The notes: generated by a model not told the origin, from the letters alone. DNA of 64,000 nt from Streptomyces sp. CC228A (GCF_021390935.1 NZ_JAJPUI010000005.1:372001-436000); one strand, 5' to 3'. Shown: positions 26,158-35,436, counted from the stretch's first letter. A program made the numbers and translations.

Positions 26158-27591
26158 TTACGCCCAGGTGATGAGGCGCTTGGGGTTCTCCAGGACCGCG
26201 GCCACGTCGGCCAGGACCTTGGAGCCGAGCTCCCCGTCGACCAGGCGGTGGTCGAAGGAGAGGGCCAGGGTGGTGACCTGGCGGGGCTTGACCTTGCCCT
26301 TGTGGACCCACGGCTGGAGCTTGATCGCGCCGACCGCGAGGATCGCGGACTCGCCGGGGTTCAGGATGGGCGTGCCGGTGTCGACGCCGAAGACGCCGAC
26401 GTTGGTGATGGTCACCGTGCCGCCCTGCATGGCGGCCGGGGTGGTCTTGCCCTCGCGGGCGGTGGCCACCAGCTCGCCGAGCGCCTCGGCCAGCTCCGGG
26501 AGGGTCTTGGCGTGGGCGTCCTTGATGTTCGGGACGATGAGGCCGCGCGGGGTGGCGGCGGCGATGCCCAGGTTCACGTAGTGCTTGCGCACGATCTCCT
26601 GGTTCGCCTCGTCCCAGGAGGCGTTGACGTCCGGGTTGCGCCGGATCGCCACGAGCAGGGCCTTGGCGACGAGCAGCAGCGGGTTGACCCGCAGCCCCGC
26701 CATGTCCTTGTCGCCCTTCAGCTCCTCGACGAGCTTCATGGTGCGGGTGACGTCGACCGTGACGAACTCGGTGACGTGCGGCGCGGTGAACGCGGACCCC
26801 ACCATGGCCTGCGCGGTCGCCTTGCGCACGCCCTTGATCGGGACGCGGGTCTCCCGGGCGCCCGCGTCGGCCGCCCCGGCCGGCTCGGGTTCCTGGGCGG
26901 GCGCCGGTGCGGGGGCCTGCGCCGGGACGGCCGCGGGGGCGTGCGCGGGCGGGGCCTGCACGGGTGCCGCGGCGTTGCGGACGTCGTCGCGGGTGATGAC
27001 GCCGTCGGGGCCGGTCGGGGTGACCGTGGCCAGGTCGACGCCGAGGTCCTTGGCCATCTTGCGGACCGGCGGCTTGGCCAGCGGACGCCCCTGCGGCGCG
27101 GGGGCTGCCGGGGCCGGGGCGCGGCCGTTGAGCTCGCCCTGCACGGCGGCCACCGCGGCGGGCGCCGCCCCGGTGGGCGCGGCCTGCTTGCGCGGGCGAC
27201 GCTTGGTGGACGACGCGGCCACGCCGTAGCCGACCAGGACGGGCTGGCGGCCCTGCGGCTCGGGCTCCTCGGCGGGGGCCTCGGGCGCCGGGGCGGCCGG
27301 GGCGGGGGCCTCGGCGGCGGGAGTCTCGGGCGCGGCGGCGCCGGCGGCCCCGCCGGTCAGGTCGACGGAGATGATGACCTCGCCGACGTCGACGGTGGTG
27401 CCCTCGGGGAAGCGCAGCTCGTGCACCGTCCCGTCGAACGGGATGGGCAGCTCGACCGCCGCCTTCGCGGTCTCCACCTCGCACACGACCTGGCCGTCGG
27501 TGACGGTGTCGCCGGGCTGGACGTACCACTTGAGGATCTCGGCCTCGGTGAGTCCCTCACCGACGTCCGGCATCTTGAACTCGCGGATCAC
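26158..27591 (-). CDS. bkdC: Branched-chain 2-oxoacid dehydrogenase E2 (dihydrolipoyl acyltransferase), copy 1
   Basis: The 477-residue protein starts at GTG 27591 with GGAAAGG upstream. Residues 1-75 form a lipoyl domain (MPDVGEGLTEAEI; lipoylated Lys in CEVETAKAAVELP). A long Ala/Pro linker follows, then a peripheral subunit-binding domain (RKMAKDLGVDLATVTPTGPDGVITRDDV). The C-terminus is the acyltransferase domain (RVPIKGVRKATAQAMVGSAF) ending with the catalytic FDHRLVDGE. It transfers the branched acyl group from E1 to CoA. It is the last gene of an E1 alpha-E1 beta-E2 operon; no E3 is encoded nearby. Products feed branched fatty acid and polyketide starter units. Confidence 0.93.
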   Translation of the reverse strand: MIREFKMPDVGEGLTEAEILKWYVQPGDTVTDGQVVCEVETAKAAVELPIPFDGTVHELRFPEGTTVDVGEVIISVDLTGGAAGAAAPETPAAEAPAPAAPAPEAPAEEPEPQGRQPVLVGYGVAASSTKRRPRKQAAPTGAAPAAVAAVQGELNGRAPAPAAPAPQGRPLAKPPVRKMAKDLGVDLATVTPTGPDGVITRDDVRNAAAPVQAPPAHAPAAVPAQAPAPAPAQEPEPAGAADAGARETRVPIKGVRKATAQAMVGSAFTAPHVTEFVTVDVTRTMKLVEELKGDKDMAGLRVNPLLLVAKALLVAIRRNPDVNASWDEANQEIVRKHYVNLGIAAATPRGLIVPNIKDAHAKTLPELAEALGELVATAREGKTTPAAMQGGTVTITNVGVFGVDTGTPILNPGESAILAVGAIKLQPWVHKGKVKPRQVTTLALSFDHRLVDGELGSKVLADVAAVLENPKRLITWA

Positions 27592-27608
27592 GGTGTTCTC
27601 GCCTTTCC

Positions 27609-28589
27609 TCAGTACGCCAGCGCGCGGTCGACGGCGTCGAGCACCCGGTCGAGACCCGGCAGGTACTCCTCCTCCAGCCGGGCCGGCGGGTACGGGGCGT
27701 GGTACCCGCCCACCCGCAGCACCGGGGCCTCCAGGTGGTAGAAGCACCGCTCGGTGATCCGGGCGGCGATCTCCGCGCCCGACCCGAAGAACACCGGTGC
27801 CTCGTGGACCACCACGAGCCGGCCCGTCTTCTCCACGGACGCCTGGATGGCGTCGAAGTCGACGGGGGAGACCGAGCGCAGGTCCAGGACCTCGACGGAC
27901 CTGCCCTCCTCGGCGGCCACCTGCGCGGCCTCCAGGCACACCTTCACCATCGGCCCGTACGCCGCCAGGGTGAGGTCGGTGCCCTCGCGGGCGGTGCGGG
28001 CCTTGTGCAGCTCGCCGGGGATGGCCTCCGGGTCGACCTCGCCCTTGTCCCAGTAGCGCCGCTTCGGCTCGAAGAAGACCACCGGGTCGTCGGACTGGAT
28101 GGCCTGCTGGAGCATCCAGTAGGCGTCGGAGGAGTTCGAGGGGGAGACCACCTTCAGGCCCGCGACGTGCGCGAACAGCGCTTCCGGGGACTCGCTGTGG
28201 TGCTCCACCGCGCCGATGCCGCCGCCGTAGGGGATGCGGATGACGATCGGCAGCTTGACCGTGCCCAGGGAGCGGGCGTGCATCTTGGCGAGCTGCGTGA
28301 CGATCTGGTCGTACGCCGGGAAGACGAACCCGTCGAACTGGATCTCCACGACCGGCCGGTAGCCGCGCAGGGCCAGGCCGATCGCGGTGCCGACGATGCC
28401 TGACTCGGCCAGCGGGGTGTCGATGACCCGCTCCTCGCCGAAGTCCTTCTGCAGGCCGTCGGTGACGCGGAAGACGCCGCCGAGCTTGCCGACGTCCTCG
28501 CCCATGACCAGGACCTTGGGGTCCGTCTCCAGGGCCTTGCGCAGCGACTCGTTGAGCGCCTTCGCCAGGGGAAGCTTCTGCACCGCCAT
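27609..28589 (-). CDS. bkdB: Branched-chain 2-oxoacid dehydrogenase E1 beta, copy 1
   Basis: A 326-residue transketolase-like E1 beta chain. Motifs: VLVMGEDVGKLGGVFRVTDGL, DTPLAESGIVGTAIGLALRGYRPVVEIQFDGF, and IRIPYGGGIGAVEHHSESPEALFAH, where the His pair lies near TPP and lipoyl entry. With E1 alpha it decarboxylates 2-oxoisovalerate, 2-oxoisocaproate and 2-oxo-3-methylvalerate. ATG 28589 lies 3 bp past the E1 alpha stop; an in-frame GTG at 28595 would overlap that stop. Spacing to E2 is 17 bp. Confidence 0.93.
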   Translation of the reverse strand: MAVQKLPLAKALNESLRKALETDPKVLVMGEDVGKLGGVFRVTDGLQKDFGEERVIDTPLAESGIVGTAIGLALRGYRPVVEIQFDGFVFPAYDQIVTQLAKMHARSLGTVKLPIVIRIPYGGGIGAVEHHSESPEALFAHVAGLKVVSPSNSSDAYWMLQQAIQSDDPVVFFEPKRRYWDKGEVDPEAIPGELHKARTAREGTDLTLAAYGPMVKVCLEAAQVAAEEGRSVEVLDLRSVSPVDFDAIQASVEKTGRLVVVHEAPVFFGSGAEIAARITERCFYHLEAPVLRVGGYHAPYPPARLEEEYLPGLDRVLDAVDRALAY

Positions 28590-28591
28590 GA

Positions 28592-29785
28592 TCACTTGAC
28601 CTCGCCATCCGCGAACGACGCCTGGTACGCGGCGAACTGCGCGCGCTCCTCGTCGACGAGCGCGTGCCCGTCGGCGTACACATGCTCGAACATCGCCATA
28701 TGGTCGGGGTCGGGCATGGCGCGCACCGCCTCGCGGACGCGCTTGCCCAGCGTCTCGCTCTCCGCCTCGACCTCGTCGAACCAGGCCGCGTCCGCGTGGC
28801 CCTGCGCCTCCAGGTAGCGGCGCAGCCGCAGGATCGGGTCCTTGGCCTCCCAGGCCGCCCGCTCGTCGTCGGTGCGGTAGCGGGTCGGGTCGTCGGACGT
28901 GGTGTGGGCACCCATCCGGTAGGTGAAGGCCTCCACCAGGGTCGGGCCCTCGCCGTTGCGGGCCCGCTCCAGGGCCCAGCGGGTCACGGCCAGGCAGGCC
29001 AGCACGTCGTTGCCGTCCACCCGCACGCCGGGGAAGCCGTAGCCCTGGGCGCGCTGGTAGAGCGGGACGCGGGTCTGCTTCTCCGTGGGCTCGCTGATCG
29101 CCCACTGGTTGTTCTGGCAGAAGAACACCACCGGCGCGTTGTAGACGGCCGAGAAGGTGAACGACTCCGCCACGTCTCCCTGGCTGGAGGCGCCGTCGCC
29201 GAAGTACGCGATCACCGCGGAGTCCGCGCCGTCCTTGGCCACGCCCATCGCGTACCCGGTCGCGTGCAGCGTCTGCGAGCCGATGACGATCGTGTACAGG
29301 TGGAAATTGTTGCTGTTCGGGTCCCAGCCGCCGTTGTTCACGCCCCGGAACATGCCGAGCAGGTTCGCCGGGTCGACGCCGCGGCACCAGGCGACGCCGT
29401 GCTCGCGGTACGTCGGGAAGACGTAGTCGTCGTCGCGCAGCGCCCGGCCGGAGCCGATCTGCGCGGCCTCCTGGCCCAGCAGCGAGGCCCACAGGCCCAG
29501 CTCGCCCTGGCGCTGCAGCGCGGTGGCCTCACCGTCGAAACGGCGGGTCATCACCATGTCGCGGTACAGGTCGCGCAGCTCGTCCGGGCTCAGGTCGACG
29601 TCGTAGTCCGGGTGCTGGACGCGCTCGCCTTCCGGCGTCAGCAGCTGGATGAGGGGGGGCTCGGAGTTCTTGCCCTGCGGCTTCTTCGCGTTCGCGCGCG
29701 AAGCGCTCCGCTTGACGCCGGTGCTGCCGGTACTGGCCCCGCTGCTGCGGCGCGGCTTGCGCGCGGCAGTGCCTTCCACGGTCAC
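28592..29785 (-). CDS. bkdA: Branched-chain 2-oxoacid dehydrogenase E1 alpha, copy 1
   Basis: The 397-residue protein starts at GTG 29785 with GGAGGAG upstream. The first 45 residues are a basic Ser/Lys-rich tail absent from copy 2. The TPP motif GDGASSQGDVAESFTFSAV...QNN is intact, and MGAHTTSDDPTRYR is the usual loop. It forms the alpha2beta2 E1 with the next gene. It is first in the operon and divergent from the phosphotransferase across a 426-bp region with an AT-rich palindrome. It shares only family-level likeness with copy 2 at 49898-51040. Confidence 0.93.
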   Translation of the reverse strand: MTVEGTAARKPRRSSGASTGSTGVKRSASRANAKKPQGKNSEPPLIQLLTPEGERVQHPDYDVDLSPDELRDLYRDMVMTRRFDGEATALQRQGELGLWASLLGQEAAQIGSGRALRDDDYVFPTYREHGVAWCRGVDPANLLGMFRGVNNGGWDPNSNNFHLYTIVIGSQTLHATGYAMGVAKDGADSAVIAYFGDGASSQGDVAESFTFSAVYNAPVVFFCQNNQWAISEPTEKQTRVPLYQRAQGYGFPGVRVDGNDVLACLAVTRWALERARNGEGPTLVEAFTYRMGAHTTSDDPTRYRTDDERAAWEAKDPILRLRRYLEAQGHADAAWFDEVEAESETLGKRVREAVRAMPDPDHMAMFEHVYADGHALVDEERAQFAAYQASFADGEVK

Positions 29786-30211
29786 GTGCGTGCTCCTCCG
29801 TCTGTCCGGTCCCCGGGGTCCGCCGGGCGACTGGGGTCCCCCCTGGCTGCTGTGAGCTGGGGGGAGCGGCTCTCCGCCTGACTCCGTACGCGTGCACGGG
29901 GTGGGTGCCCTCGGCCGGTGGCAGGCGTGACAGGTGCCCCGGCGAGCACCCTGTCATAGGCACGTTACCCAGTGGGTCGCATTCCTGCGAAACCCCACTT
30001 GACCTGCGATTTTGCTTGGATTTCCAAGTAAATCGGGAAAGCGGGGGACAATCACTGGTCAGAGCCCTGCAGGCCGCCGGAACAGCGGCACGGTATCCCG
30101 TGGACCCCGGCCACGGGAAGAGTTCGTCTGCCGGACCGTACCGCCGGAGGGCGCTGTCCGCCTGGTGAACGGCGCAGCGGAGTGATCTCATGGTGATCTA
30201 ACATCTGTCGG
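29786..30211. promoter_or_regulatory. Divergent promoter region with an extended palindrome at 30008-30034
   Basis: This gap between bkd operon 1 and the phosphotransferase is unusually A+T-rich around 29990-30040. CTTGGATTTCCAAG (30015-30028) is a perfect palindrome flanked by GATTT (30008) and AAATC (to 30034). ACCCAGTGGGT lies at about 29967. A TAACAT -10 box at 30199-30204 sits seven bases before the GTG at 30212, which suggests a leaderless phosphotransferase mRNA. Confidence 0.6.
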
Positions 30212-31303
30212 GTGCCGCGCTCATCTGTCGCATCTGCGCCTCCTGCTCCTCTCCTCGCCTTACCCCCCGCCGCCCGCCGCCCCTCCCCGCTCGGCGCCGC
30301 TTCGCCCGTCCCTCCTGTGAACGCGCTGGTGCGCCGGTACGTGCCCCGCGCCGAGGCCCTGTCCTGCGAGCCGCTCGCCCAAGGGCTGCTGAACCGCGGC
30401 TTCCGCCTCACCACCACCCGCGGCACCTTCTTCCTCAAGCAGCACGTCGACGCCCCCACCTCCGACCGGGCGACGATCACCCGCCAGCACCGCGCCACCG
30501 AGCGGCTGCACGCCCTCGGCGTCCCCGTCGCCCCGCCCCTCCCGGCCGCCGACGGCCGCACGGTCGCGGTGGTCGGCGGCCACTGCTACGCCCTCCACCC
30601 GTGGGTGGAGGGCCGCCACCGGTACGGCGCCCAGCTCACCCGGGGCGGGTCGCGCCGCCTCGGCGCCCTGCTCGGCTTCGTCCACACCTGCCTGGAGCGG
30701 GTCATGGGGGGCGCACCGGCGGAGCCGCACGGCAGCGCCGACCCCGAGGACACCTACCGGGCGATCGACGAGCTGCTGGCCCTGGTCAGGGCCCGGTGCC
30801 CGCGGGAGCCCTTCGACGAAGCTGGCCGAGCGGCGGCTGCTGGAGCGGCGGCGGCTGCTCGCCGAGCACGCCCACCGGCGCCCGGGCGCGGCCGCCCCGG
30901 GACGGGCGGCTGGGTGCACGGCGACTTCCACCCGCTGAACCTGCTGTACCGGGGCGCCGAGCCGGCCGCGATCGTGGACTGGGACCGGCTCGGGGTGCAG
31001 CCCCGCGCCGAGGAGGCGGTGCGGGCCGCGCTGATCTTCTACGTCCAGCCGACCGGCCGGCTGGACCTGCCGAAGGTGCGGGCCTACGCGCGCGCGTACC
31101 GGCGGACCGCCGGGGCGGGCGCGGCGGAGCTGGCCGCGGCCGTCCACCGAGTGTGGTGGGAACGGCTCAACGACTTCTGGATACTGCGCTGGCGCTACGA
31201 ACTGCACGACAGCAGGGCCGACCCGCAGTTCCCCGCGGCGTCGGCCCTGACGGTGTGGTGGACCAGGGAGTACGAGGCGGTACGCGACGCCTTCGCCGGG
31301 TGA
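30212..31303 (+). CDS. Aminoglycoside phosphotransferase-family protein (APH/choline kinase fold)
   Basis: The 363-residue frame starts at GTG 30212. The kinase-like fold is clear: TTRGTFFLKQHVD with the ATP-site Lys, a Brenner motif HGDFHPLNLLY with catalytic Asp, and IVDWDRLG for Mg2+. Members phosphorylate antibiotics, sugars, homoserine or choline; this one is unassigned. Between about 30818 and 30900 the read frame has poor third-position G+C, while the next frame gives perfect G/C third positions and a charged helix (KLAERRLLERRRLLAEHAHRR). Two compensating indels in the sequence are therefore likely, although the frame stays open. Confidence 0.8.
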   Translation: MPRSSVASAPPAPLLALPPAARRPSPLGAASPVPPVNALVRRYVPRAEALSCEPLAQGLLNRGFRLTTTRGTFFLKQHVDAPTSDRATITRQHRATERLHALGVPVAPPLPAADGRTVAVVGGHCYALHPWVEGRHRYGAQLTRGGSRRLGALLGFVHTCLERVMGGAPAEPHGSADPEDTYRAIDELLALVRARCPREPFDEAGRAAAAGAAAAARRARPPAPGRGRPGTGGWVHGDFHPLNLLYRGAEPAAIVDWDRLGVQPRAEEAVRAALIFYVQPTGRLDLPKVRAYARAYRRTAGAGAAELAAAVHRVWWERLNDFWILRWRYELHDSRADPQFPAASALTVWWTREYEAVRDAFAG

Positions 31304-31337
31304 GCCCGCGGGCCGCCGACTGAGCCCCTGAGCTTTT

Positions 31338-31386
31338 GGGGCTCTGGGGGCTCTGGGGGCTCTTGGGGCTCTTGGGGCTCTTGGGG
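31338..31386 (+). repeat. G-run array with quadruplex potential
   Basis: Six runs of four or five G (31338, 31346, 31355, 31365, 31374, 31383) are separated by CTCT or CTCTT. They lie in the 214-bp gap between the convergent phosphotransferase and kinase genes. Degenerate versions of the GGGGCTCTT unit continue to about 31505. This is a textbook G-quadruplex pattern and may act in termination. I see no gene in the gap. Confidence 0.8.
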
Positions 31387-31517
31387 CCTTTCAGGCCCCT
31401 GGGGCTATTGAGGCTCGTGGGGTCCTTCAGGCGCTTGAGGCGGTTGCGGCCATTGAGACCCCCAAGGCCCTTGGGGCCCTTGGGGCACTTGAGGCCCTTG
31501 AGGCTTCTGACGGGTGC

Positions 31518-33344
31518 TCAGTTTCCGGTGGTGGTCCCCGTGCTGGTGCTGCCGCCGCCCGCGGTCGTCCCGCCCTGCTGGCCGCCGGAGGTCGCGGTGG
31601 CACCGCCGTCGGTGGTGCCACCGCCGTCGGTCGAGCCGGTGGCGCCGTCGTCGCCGCCGCCCTCGTTGGTGCCGCCCTCGCTGTTGCTGCCGTCCGTCGT
31701 GCCGTCGGTGGTGCCGCCGTCGTCGGTGCCGCCGTCGGTCGTGCCGTCCGTCGTGCCGCCGTCGTCGGTGCCGCCGTCCGCCGTGCCGGTGTCGCCCGAG
31801 GTGCTCGGCGACGGGCTCGGCTGCCGGCTGTACGTCGGGTACTCCGGGCGCTGCGGCTGCGGCTCCCAGCCGGTGCCGCCGCCCGTCGAGGTGTCCGTGT
31901 CCTGCTCCCCCTCCTCGCTCTGCGAGGGCGACGGGGAGGGGCTGGGCTTGCCGGACGACGAGGACGGCGACGGGCTGACGGCCGGCTTCAAGGGCGTATC
32001 GCCCGACGTCTCGGCCGCGTTCAGCGCGTACACGACACCGGCCATGATCGCGACCAGCGCGAACGCCACGAAGAGCAGCACCTTGCCGCGGCCCCCGCGG
32101 CGCCGCCCGTCGTAGTCGTAGCCGCCGGTGTACGCCCCGTCGTCGGGGTTGGCGGGGGGCAGGATCGGGCCCTGCGAGGTGTCCCCGTACTGCGGGTGCC
32201 CGCCCTGACCGTGGTGCGGGGCGGGCACGCCGCCCTGCCCCATGCCGTGCTGCGGCCCCATGCCCGTGCCGGGGGCGACGGGAGCGCCCATGACGGACGT
32301 GGCCGCCATGCCGCCGCCGGGGGTGTGCCCGCCGTCGTACGTCCCGACCGGGCCGGTGTTCCAGACACCGGTGTGGCCGCCCTGCTCCTGGAGCATGCGC
32401 AGCCCGTACTGGATCAGGCCGCGCATCTCCTCGGCGCTCTGGAACCGGTCGTCGGGGTCCTTGGCGAGCGCCCGCATGGCGAGCCCGTCGAGCTCCGGCG
32501 GCGCCCCGGCGGACACCTCCGAGGGCGGCACCGGCGTGTCCTGGACGTGCTGGTACACCACGGACAGGGGCGTCTCGCCGACGAACGGCGGCCGCTGCGC
32601 CAGCAGTTCGTACAGCAGGCAGCCCGTGGCGTACAGGTCGGAGCGGTGGTCGACGGCCTTGCCGAGCGCCTGCTCGGGGGAGAGGTACTGCGGCGTGCCC
32701 ATGACCATGCCGGTCTGCGTCATCGTCGTCGACGCCCCGTGCAGGGCGCGGGCGATGCCGAAGTCCATCACCTTGACGGCGCCGCTCCTGGTGATGATCA
32801 CGTTCGCGGGCTTGATGTCGCGGTGCACGATGCCGTGCTGGTGGGAGTAGGCGAGTGCCTCCAGCACACCGGACACGATGATGAGCGCCTGCTCGGGCGG
32901 CGGCGCCTCGGCGCTCAACAGCAGGTCGCGGATGGTGCGGCCCTCGACCAGCTCCATGACGATGTAGGGGACGGACCGGTCGCCCACGACGTCCTCGCCG
33001 GAGTCGTACACGGCGACGATCGCATGGTGGTTGAGGCCCGCGACGGACTGCGCCTCGCGCGTGAAGCGGGCCTTGGACACGGGGTCCTCGGCGAGGTCGG
33101 GGCGCAGCAGCTTCACGGCGACCGTGCGGCCGAGCCGTACGTCCTCGGCGGCGAAGACCTCCGCCATGCCGCCGCGGCCCAGACGGTGGGTCAGCCGGTA
33201 GCGGCCGTCCCCGACGAGACCGCCGACGCCGAACTCGGCGGCGTCGCCGCCTGCCGCATGGCCGGCCGGGCGCGCCGACGCTCCGTCATCCGACACTCCG
33301 CCGCCACCTGCTTCGGATCCGGGTGCCATGGTCCTCGCCGTCAT
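31518..33344 (-). CDS. Transmembrane Ser/Thr protein kinase with Gly/Thr/Asp-rich outer tail
   Basis: About 608 residues from ATG 33344; GTG 33413 and ATG 33329 are alternatives and none has an ideal ribosome site. The Hanks kinase domain is complete: GRGGMAEVF, VAVK, HRDIKPANV, VMDFGIA, GTPQYLSPEQ and HRSDLYATG. A His/Gly/Pro-rich linker follows. KVLLFVAFALVAIMAGVVYAL is the single membrane span. The outer part is a low-complexity Ser/Pro then Gly/Thr/Asp tail with a duplicated 14-residue unit (GGTDDGGTTDGTTD) and no PASTA domains. It is divergent from the PASTA kinase at 33652. Confidence 0.9.
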   Translation of the reverse strand: MTARTMAPGSEAGGGGVSDDGASARPAGHAAGGDAAEFGVGGLVGDGRYRLTHRLGRGGMAEVFAAEDVRLGRTVAVKLLRPDLAEDPVSKARFTREAQSVAGLNHHAIVAVYDSGEDVVGDRSVPYIVMELVEGRTIRDLLLSAEAPPPEQALIIVSGVLEALAYSHQHGIVHRDIKPANVIITRSGAVKVMDFGIARALHGASTTMTQTGMVMGTPQYLSPEQALGKAVDHRSDLYATGCLLYELLAQRPPFVGETPLSVVYQHVQDTPVPPSEVSAGAPPELDGLAMRALAKDPDDRFQSAEEMRGLIQYGLRMLQEQGGHTGVWNTGPVGTYDGGHTPGGGMAATSVMGAPVAPGTGMGPQHGMGQGGVPAPHHGQGGHPQYGDTSQGPILPPANPDDGAYTGGYDYDGRRRGGRGKVLLFVAFALVAIMAGVVYALNAAETSGDTPLKPAVSPSPSSSSGKPSPSPSPSQSEEGEQDTDTSTGGGTGWEPQPQRPEYPTYSRQPSPSPSTSGDTGTADGGTDDGGTTDGTTDGGTDDGGTTDGTTDGSNSEGGTNEGGGDDGATGSTDGGGTTDGGATATSGGQQGGTTAGGGSTSTGTTTGN

Positions 33345-33651
33345 TTCCGTCCGCTGTCCGCGCGCTGTGCCCGCGGGCGGTGTGCCGCCGTCTCTCAAGG
33401 GGTACTTCGCCACGTCACGCTACAGCCTCCGCGCGTCGCCCCGGTCCGGGACGGACCGGCCATTCCACCGCCGAGTCGTACACCTGTGCAAATCGAGCGC
33501 CGTGTGATCCCGGCCCCATAACACTTACGAGAAGGTTCTTGCGCGTACGGTCACGGAACGGGCGGGCGGCTTGACGTGTCGGTGGCCTGGGGCAGACTTG
33601 GCCGCGTACATCAGGATCACCGCGGCCATGCGCGCGTAGGGGGAAGCACAG

Positions 33652-35334
33652 ATGAGCCAGGACGGCGCCCGGGGCCGCTACGCGGGCGGTTCGGTCGCGA
33701 ACGGCCGGTACCAGCTGCGGGACCTGCTGGGCGAGGGCGGCATGGCGTCGGTGTACCTCGCGTACGACAGCGCGCTCGACCGCCAGGTCGCCATCAAGAC
33801 GCTGCACACCGAGCTGGGCCGCGAGCAGTCGTTCCGCGAGCGCTTCCGGCGCGAGGCGCAGGCAGTGGCGAAGCTCCAGCACACGAACATCGTGTCGGTC
33901 TTCGACACCGGCGAGGACACCGTCACCTTCGCCGACCCCGCGCAGGGCGACGGCGGCGTCATGCCGTACATCGTCATGGAGTACGTGGAGGGCCGGCCCC
34001 TCGGCTCCGTGCTCGCCGCGGACGTGCAGGCGCACGGCGCGATGCCCGCCGACAAGGCCCTGAAGGTGACGGTCGACGTGCTGGCCGCGCTGGAGACCAG
34101 CCACGAGATGGGCCTCGTGCACCGCGACATCAAGCCGGGCAACGTGATGGTCACGAAGCGCGGTGTCGTCAAGGTCATGGACTTCGGCATCGCGCGGGCC
34201 ATGCAGTCGGGCGTCACGTCGATGACGCAGACCGGCATGGTCGTCGGCACGCCGCAGTACCTCTCCCCCGAGCAGGCACTCGGCCGGGGCGTGGACGCCC
34301 GCTCGGACCTCTACTCGGTCGGCATCATGCTGTTCCAGCTGCTGACCGGGCGCCTGCCGTTCGACGCGGACTCCCCGCTGGCCATCGCCTACGCGCACGT
34401 GCAGGAGGAGCCGCCGGTCCCGTCGACCATCAACCGGTCGGTGACCCCCGCCATGGACGCGCTGGTCGCGCGGGCCCTGAAGAAGAACCCGAACGAGCGC
34501 TTCCCCGACGCGGCCGCCATGCGGGACGAGTGCCTGCGGGTGCTGTCGGCGGGGCAGACCGGGGCGCCGGTCATCGTGCAGGGCGCGCCGACGCACAGCG
34601 GGGCCGGCGTGGGCTCGGCCGTCTTCCCGCCGGTCGACTACTCCGGCACCCCCGCGCCGGGCCCGCACGGGTCCGTCCAGACCCCGTACCAGCCGCCGCA
34701 GCACGTCACCCCGGCCCCCGGCCCGTACGGACCGCCGACCCCGGCGCCGACGCCCGCCCCGGCGGCCTACGGCTACCCGCACCAGTCCGCCCCCGCCCCG
34801 TACCCGACGCCGGCCCCGTCCCCGACCGCCTACACCGGCGGTGGCAGCGGCGGCAGCGGCGGCTCGGGCGGCAGGCGGAACCTGCCGGTCATCGTGGGCG
34901 CAATCGTGGTCGCCCTGATCGCCGTCGGCGGCGTGATCACCGCCCTCAACCTCAAGGACGACGACTCCGGCGGCGGCGCCGGAGCCGCCGGGGCAGCCCC
35001 GTCGCAGTCCGCGGGCGGGGCAGGAGCAGAGGAGCGGGAGCACAAGGGCCCGGACCTCGGCAAGACGATCGACGCCAAGGAGTGCACGGACCCCAAGGAG
35101 GCCAGCGGCGATCCCTCCAAGATCGAGCTGCCCGACTTCCGGTACAAGCACATCACCTCGGTGAAGGAGTGCATCCAGGCAGCCGGCTGGAAGATCACCC
35201 GGCAGATCCCGCAGGACGAGTCCGTGTACGGCGAGGGCGCCGTCATGGACCAGTACCCCAAGCAGCGCGAAGAGGTCGACCCGTCGGACGTCGAGTTCAC
35301 CCTCACCGTGTCCACCGGCTACGCCGCCCAGTAA
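33652..35334 (+). CDS. Transmembrane Ser/Thr protein kinase with one PASTA-like domain
   Basis: The 560-residue protein starts at ATG 33652 behind GGGGGAAG. Kinase residues 18-280: GEGGMASVY, VAIK, HRDIKPGNV, VMDFGIA, GTPQYLSPEQ, RSDLYSVG. A Pro/Ala/Tyr-rich linker is followed by the span LPVIVGAIVVALIAVGGVITAL. The outer region ends in one PASTA-like domain (LPDFRYKHITSVKECIQAAGWKI ... DPSDVEFTLTVS) that may sense cell wall fragments, as in PknB-type kinases. Most PknB proteins carry three or four PASTA units, so this is a reduced form. It is divergent from the other kinase, suggesting shared control. Confidence 0.92.
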   Translation: MSQDGARGRYAGGSVANGRYQLRDLLGEGGMASVYLAYDSALDRQVAIKTLHTELGREQSFRERFRREAQAVAKLQHTNIVSVFDTGEDTVTFADPAQGDGGVMPYIVMEYVEGRPLGSVLAADVQAHGAMPADKALKVTVDVLAALETSHEMGLVHRDIKPGNVMVTKRGVVKVMDFGIARAMQSGVTSMTQTGMVVGTPQYLSPEQALGRGVDARSDLYSVGIMLFQLLTGRLPFDADSPLAIAYAHVQEEPPVPSTINRSVTPAMDALVARALKKNPNERFPDAAAMRDECLRVLSAGQTGAPVIVQGAPTHSGAGVGSAVFPPVDYSGTPAPGPHGSVQTPYQPPQHVTPAPGPYGPPTPAPTPAPAAYGYPHQSAPAPYPTPAPSPTAYTGGGSGGSGGSGGRRNLPVIVGAIVVALIAVGGVITALNLKDDDSGGGAGAAGAAPSQSAGGAGAEEREHKGPDLGKTIDAKECTDPKEASGDPSKIELPDFRYKHITSVKECIQAAGWKITRQIPQDESVYGEGAVMDQYPKQREEVDPSDVEFTLTVSTGYAAQ

Positions 35335-35436
35335 CCCCGGACGGCACGACCGCGGGGACGGCGAGATGCCGGAGTGCGAGCGCTGTGTGACGCTGAGCGC
35401 AACGACACGGCGCCTCGTCACGGGAGGGGGTCCCTG

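Noticed and set aside
31336..32115. Plus-strand Leu/Pro/Val-rich frame opposite the kinase tail.
   Set aside because: Shadow of the Gly/Thr/Asp repeats and the G-run array; the kinase frame is clearly coding.
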